Source: Phymatolithon calcareum
Taxonomy: Eukaryota > Rhodophyta > Florideophyceae > Hapalidiales
Length of the DNA: 64,000 nucleotides
Assembly (NCBI GenBank): GCA_977006965.1
Contig: OZ345379.1
Span: 2,046,001-2,110,000 of the forward strand
Direction of reading: 5' to 3'
This document shows, piece after piece, positions 61,710-64,000 of the stretch. Position 1 is the stretch's first letter. Every line of letters starts with the position of its first letter. The notes under the pieces were generated by a model. The model had not been told where the DNA came from, ran no database searches, and saw nothing but the letters and a program-made list of their open reading frames with translations. The translations under genes were made by a program, and so were the position numbers.

Positions 61710-62450
61710 TCAGTACGGAGCCTGTCTGCGATGGAACGGAATGGCGGCGAAAAAACGGGGATGTAATTTCTCCACATGACGTGTGAGGTTCGATCGTTTG
61801 GCAAACTTCTTGCCGCAATATTTACACGCATGTGGTTTTTCATTTTCATGGACTGCATCGACATGCGATGTGAGATCGAATCGCTTGCCGAACGATTTGT
61901 TACACTTTTCGCACTTGAACGGTTTATGCTTCTCGTGTACGGTGCGAACATGCTGGTTGAGATGACTGCGTTGCGAAAAGGAAAGTTCGCAACGGGGACA
62001 CTTGTGAGGACGAGGTTGCTTCATATGTCTCATCTGCTTGTGTGCATTAACCTCGGTGGAGGAACGAAACATGGCACCGCATATATGGCAACGATAGCCC
62101 GCCATCGGCTCTATGACAGGCGCTTGCTGATGATGGTCGAAGAACATGTTTTGATTGTAGTACGGCTGTTGTCGCTGGTCAACGGGAACAGGTCGAGGAG
62201 GGGCCGGTCGGGATCTTGGGCGTGGATGATGCTGCAGTGTGGATGGCTGGCGAAGTGGTAGAGGATTTGGCTGGTCGGTGTTCAGGACTGTGTTCCAGAA
62301 ACATGATGTTTTGCGAACTTGAGTTGTGGGTGAAGTGCCGAAGCGGGCATTGACTACCGACATGTCGGAATGCAAGCGTCGACCAGTGGGTTTTCCGATG
62401 CGGGACGCAGTGACTATGTCATCCATGGGACGTTCGTCGAAGCGTCCCAT
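61710..62450 (-). CDS. four-finger C2H2 zinc-finger protein
   Basis: 246 residues, single exon. Residues 60-115 are a Pro/Gln/Arg-rich disordered segment. Four consecutive C2H2 fingers follow: Cys121-His142, Cys151-His172, Cys180-His201, Cys209-His230. Fingers 2-4 are joined by TGEKP-like linkers (EKHKPFKC, ENEKPHAC), as in DNA-binding tandem arrays. Finger tips (SQRSHLNQH, GKRFDLTSH, AKRSNLTRH) look like base-reading helices. A nuclear DNA-binding regulator is likely; the targets are unknown. The Met at residue 9 is an alternative start. Confidence 0.85.
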   Translation of the reverse strand: MGRFDERPMDDIVTASRIGKPTGRRLHSDMSVVNARFGTSPTTQVRKTSCFWNTVLNTDQPNPLPLRQPSTLQHHPRPRSRPAPPRPVPVDQRQQPYYNQNMFFDHHQQAPVIEPMAGYRCHICGAMFRSSTEVNAHKQMRHMKQPRPHKCPRCELSFSQRSHLNQHVRTVHEKHKPFKCEKCNKSFGKRFDLTSHVDAVHENEKPHACKYCGKKFAKRSNLTRHVEKLHPRFFAAIPFHRRQAPY

Positions 62451-64000
62451 TGTTCTTAGAGGATGTGCGATCGGTGGTGATCAGTTTTCGGTGCAGTGTG
62501 CGCGGCGACGATGATAGCAGCAGGTTGAGTCAGGAAGAATCGGGCGAAAGACCTGTGTGCGCAATTCAAATACGTGTGGCGAAAGGAGGAGGCAATAGTT
62601 GATTCAAATCGATCAGCGCGTGATAATAGGAGATAGCAGTTTGCTTCTGACGAGAGCGAACGGTGTATTGCAATAGAAGTACAGAAATGTACAAGTACAG
62701 TGGTCGGAGTGTGTGAGAAGCGTGCAAAACCGCAAATTCTTTGGCGGCGGAGGGCATGCAGGGATGGATGATCGGGTTATATACGGCTGCGGCGCAGTGC
62801 GGTTAGTGCCGTGTGGTACGAGTGGTATACGAGTGGAGAGAGTTGTGGGAGGTAAAGCAAGTGTGGCAAGAGAGCGTGGACGAGAGTATGAAGAGGGGCT
62901 CGAGAGGTGGAATGGGTTTGAAAGCAAAACGGTCACGGAAGCATGAATACACAGTAACGAATCAGAGATAGGGACGGACTTGTGAGCAGAGCACAAATGT
63001 GGCCACGGCGACGTCGCCGTACGGTGGCGGGTTGCACACGCACGATGAGTTGGCGGTGAAAGCAGAATGTGCGAAGGAAGTACGGGTCTTAATTGGTGGA
63101 TGGGCACGAGGTGAGTCGGTGGACGTAGGCGGCACCGGTTCAGCGATGCTGCAAAAACAGTTGTGAAAGTACTGCCAAGCGGCGTGCTTTTGATACGAAG
63201 AGAGCATGTAGGGGATGTACGCCTTCCAACAGTGGCCTCAATATTGCGTTAGTGTGGAACTTGAAGGAGTATGCACCAGGCACAGGCAGGCAGGCGGCTG
63301 GAAGAGCGCAGGGGCGTGATACTGTGCATGCTCCCGTGATTGCTGTATTCGCCCGTAGGAAACGCCCAACATGTGGCAGAGTGTGGGGTAAGGTTAAGCA
63401 GCAACTTTGCCCGCCTTTTGCCGCACACGTCGATACATTGCCACGCGACCATCAAACGACCATAACGGTTCCTCCGCGCATACTGACATCAAATAGTACT
63501 GTACTGTACTGAGTAGGAGTAATCAGTAGAGAAGTTCACCGAGCACTACTCGTACAGTACAGTAGACCGTAAAGTAGAAATACAGTATTAGTACTGGCGC
63601 TTCAGTGAAGCTCGCCCACCGGTCCACCTTCTGAGCCGCAGTCACAGCGCGTGCGCTTGTACTGTATGGTACTGCTCATGTACAGTACTGTACAGTATTC
63701 CTCCATTGGAGCATCATGCATTGGATGCAGCGTATATATACAGTACATTGAAGAGGTCTGATACGGGGGAGACAGGTGCTGGTGCGGGTGAGTTGCCTTC
63801 ATGTTCATATGCTTCAACGTTCCCCTGGTACAATGCGTTACGATGTGGTGGCCGGTACGTGAATAAGTTAGTAATGAATGCCTGCAGATGTCATATTTGC
63901 TGCCCAAATAAGTAAGGGCAGATTGCAAGCCAGCCTCGAGTTTCTTCTTCTTTCGACACCTCTCATGTCAGTCTCGATGGTCGCGATTTCGACGACAAAC
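62451..64000. other. upstream region of zinc-finger gene, with GTACTGTAC clusters
   Basis: No gene recognised. From about 63490 to 63760 there are repeated GTACTGTAC / TACAGTAC motifs (63496-63510, 63551-63565, 63679-63700, 63739-63745). Open frames in this region are short and in low-complexity sequence. Confidence 0.45.

Overview
The window looks like nuclear DNA of a photosynthetic eukaryote, most probably a florideophyte red alga of the Chondrus type (an inference; the species is not established). The reasons are these. Intact genes are compact and mostly single-exon, with few short GT-AG introns. Two genes of cyanobacterial type carry N-terminal extensions that fit plastid targeting: ispG/gcpE of the MEP isoprenoid pathway and mutS2. 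The space between genes is filled with eukaryotic transposable elements: hAT, pogo, piggyBac-like, DDE_4/Harbinger-like, Ty3-type LTR elements, LINE fragments, a tRNA-derived SINE and fold-back elements. There are no bacterial operons, ribosome binding sites or CRISPR arrays.

Layout. 1.5-3.4 kb (-): a three-exon secreted multicopper oxidase. 4.8-8.8 kb: a 3.6-kb fold-back structure with 1.05-kb arms, followed by a MITE-like element. 11.2-12.5 kb (-): an HxxxD acyltransferase-like gene. 13.2-14.3 kb: a solo LTR with exact 5-bp target duplication. 14.5-26.3 kb: a large inverted repeat. Its arms carry two identical copies of a secreted Cys-rich protein gene; its loop holds LINE fragments, a tRNA-derived SINE and a chromodomain-like fragment; the arms were hit by datable insertions (two small-ORF retroposons on the left, a deleted hAT element on the right). 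27.1-28.2 kb (-): a basic protein ending in two SUMO-interaction-like motifs. 29.9-31.3 kb (+): ispG. 32.3-36.0 kb (-): a 1223-residue protein with thirteen 46-residue TPR-like repeats and a CHAT peptidase domain. 37.2-38.3 kb (-): an unknown 386-residue protein. 39.3-43.4 kb: a DUF7869-like fragment, a small pogo-like element and a dead pogo transposon. 44.4-48.9 kb: a young LTR element without reverse transcriptase, inserted in an older gag. 49.6-52.6 kb: DDE_4 and piggyBac-like remnants. 53.6-54.4 kb (+): an unknown two-exon ORF. 56.7-59.5 kb (+): mutS2. 61.7-62.5 kb (-): a four-finger C2H2 protein.

The most interesting signal is a family of short retroposed units with a ~60-codon ORF. Two copies have an A-rich tail and a 14-bp target duplication; a 5'-truncated relative has a 16-bp duplication; a further ORF copy lies at 55.4 kb. 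The ORFs share a start motif and an 'ALD-LL' motif, and the units share a hairpin near the 3' end. Second, the large inverted repeat has a near-identical core between clearly diverged flanks, which suggests gene conversion. Third, a TPR-CHAT protease gene neighbours an unknown protein whose secondary-structure pattern invites a test for a pore-forming (gasdermin-like) fold. Fourth, a hairpin with a conserved 31-nt loop and a compensatory stem change occurs at two sites 23 kb apart.
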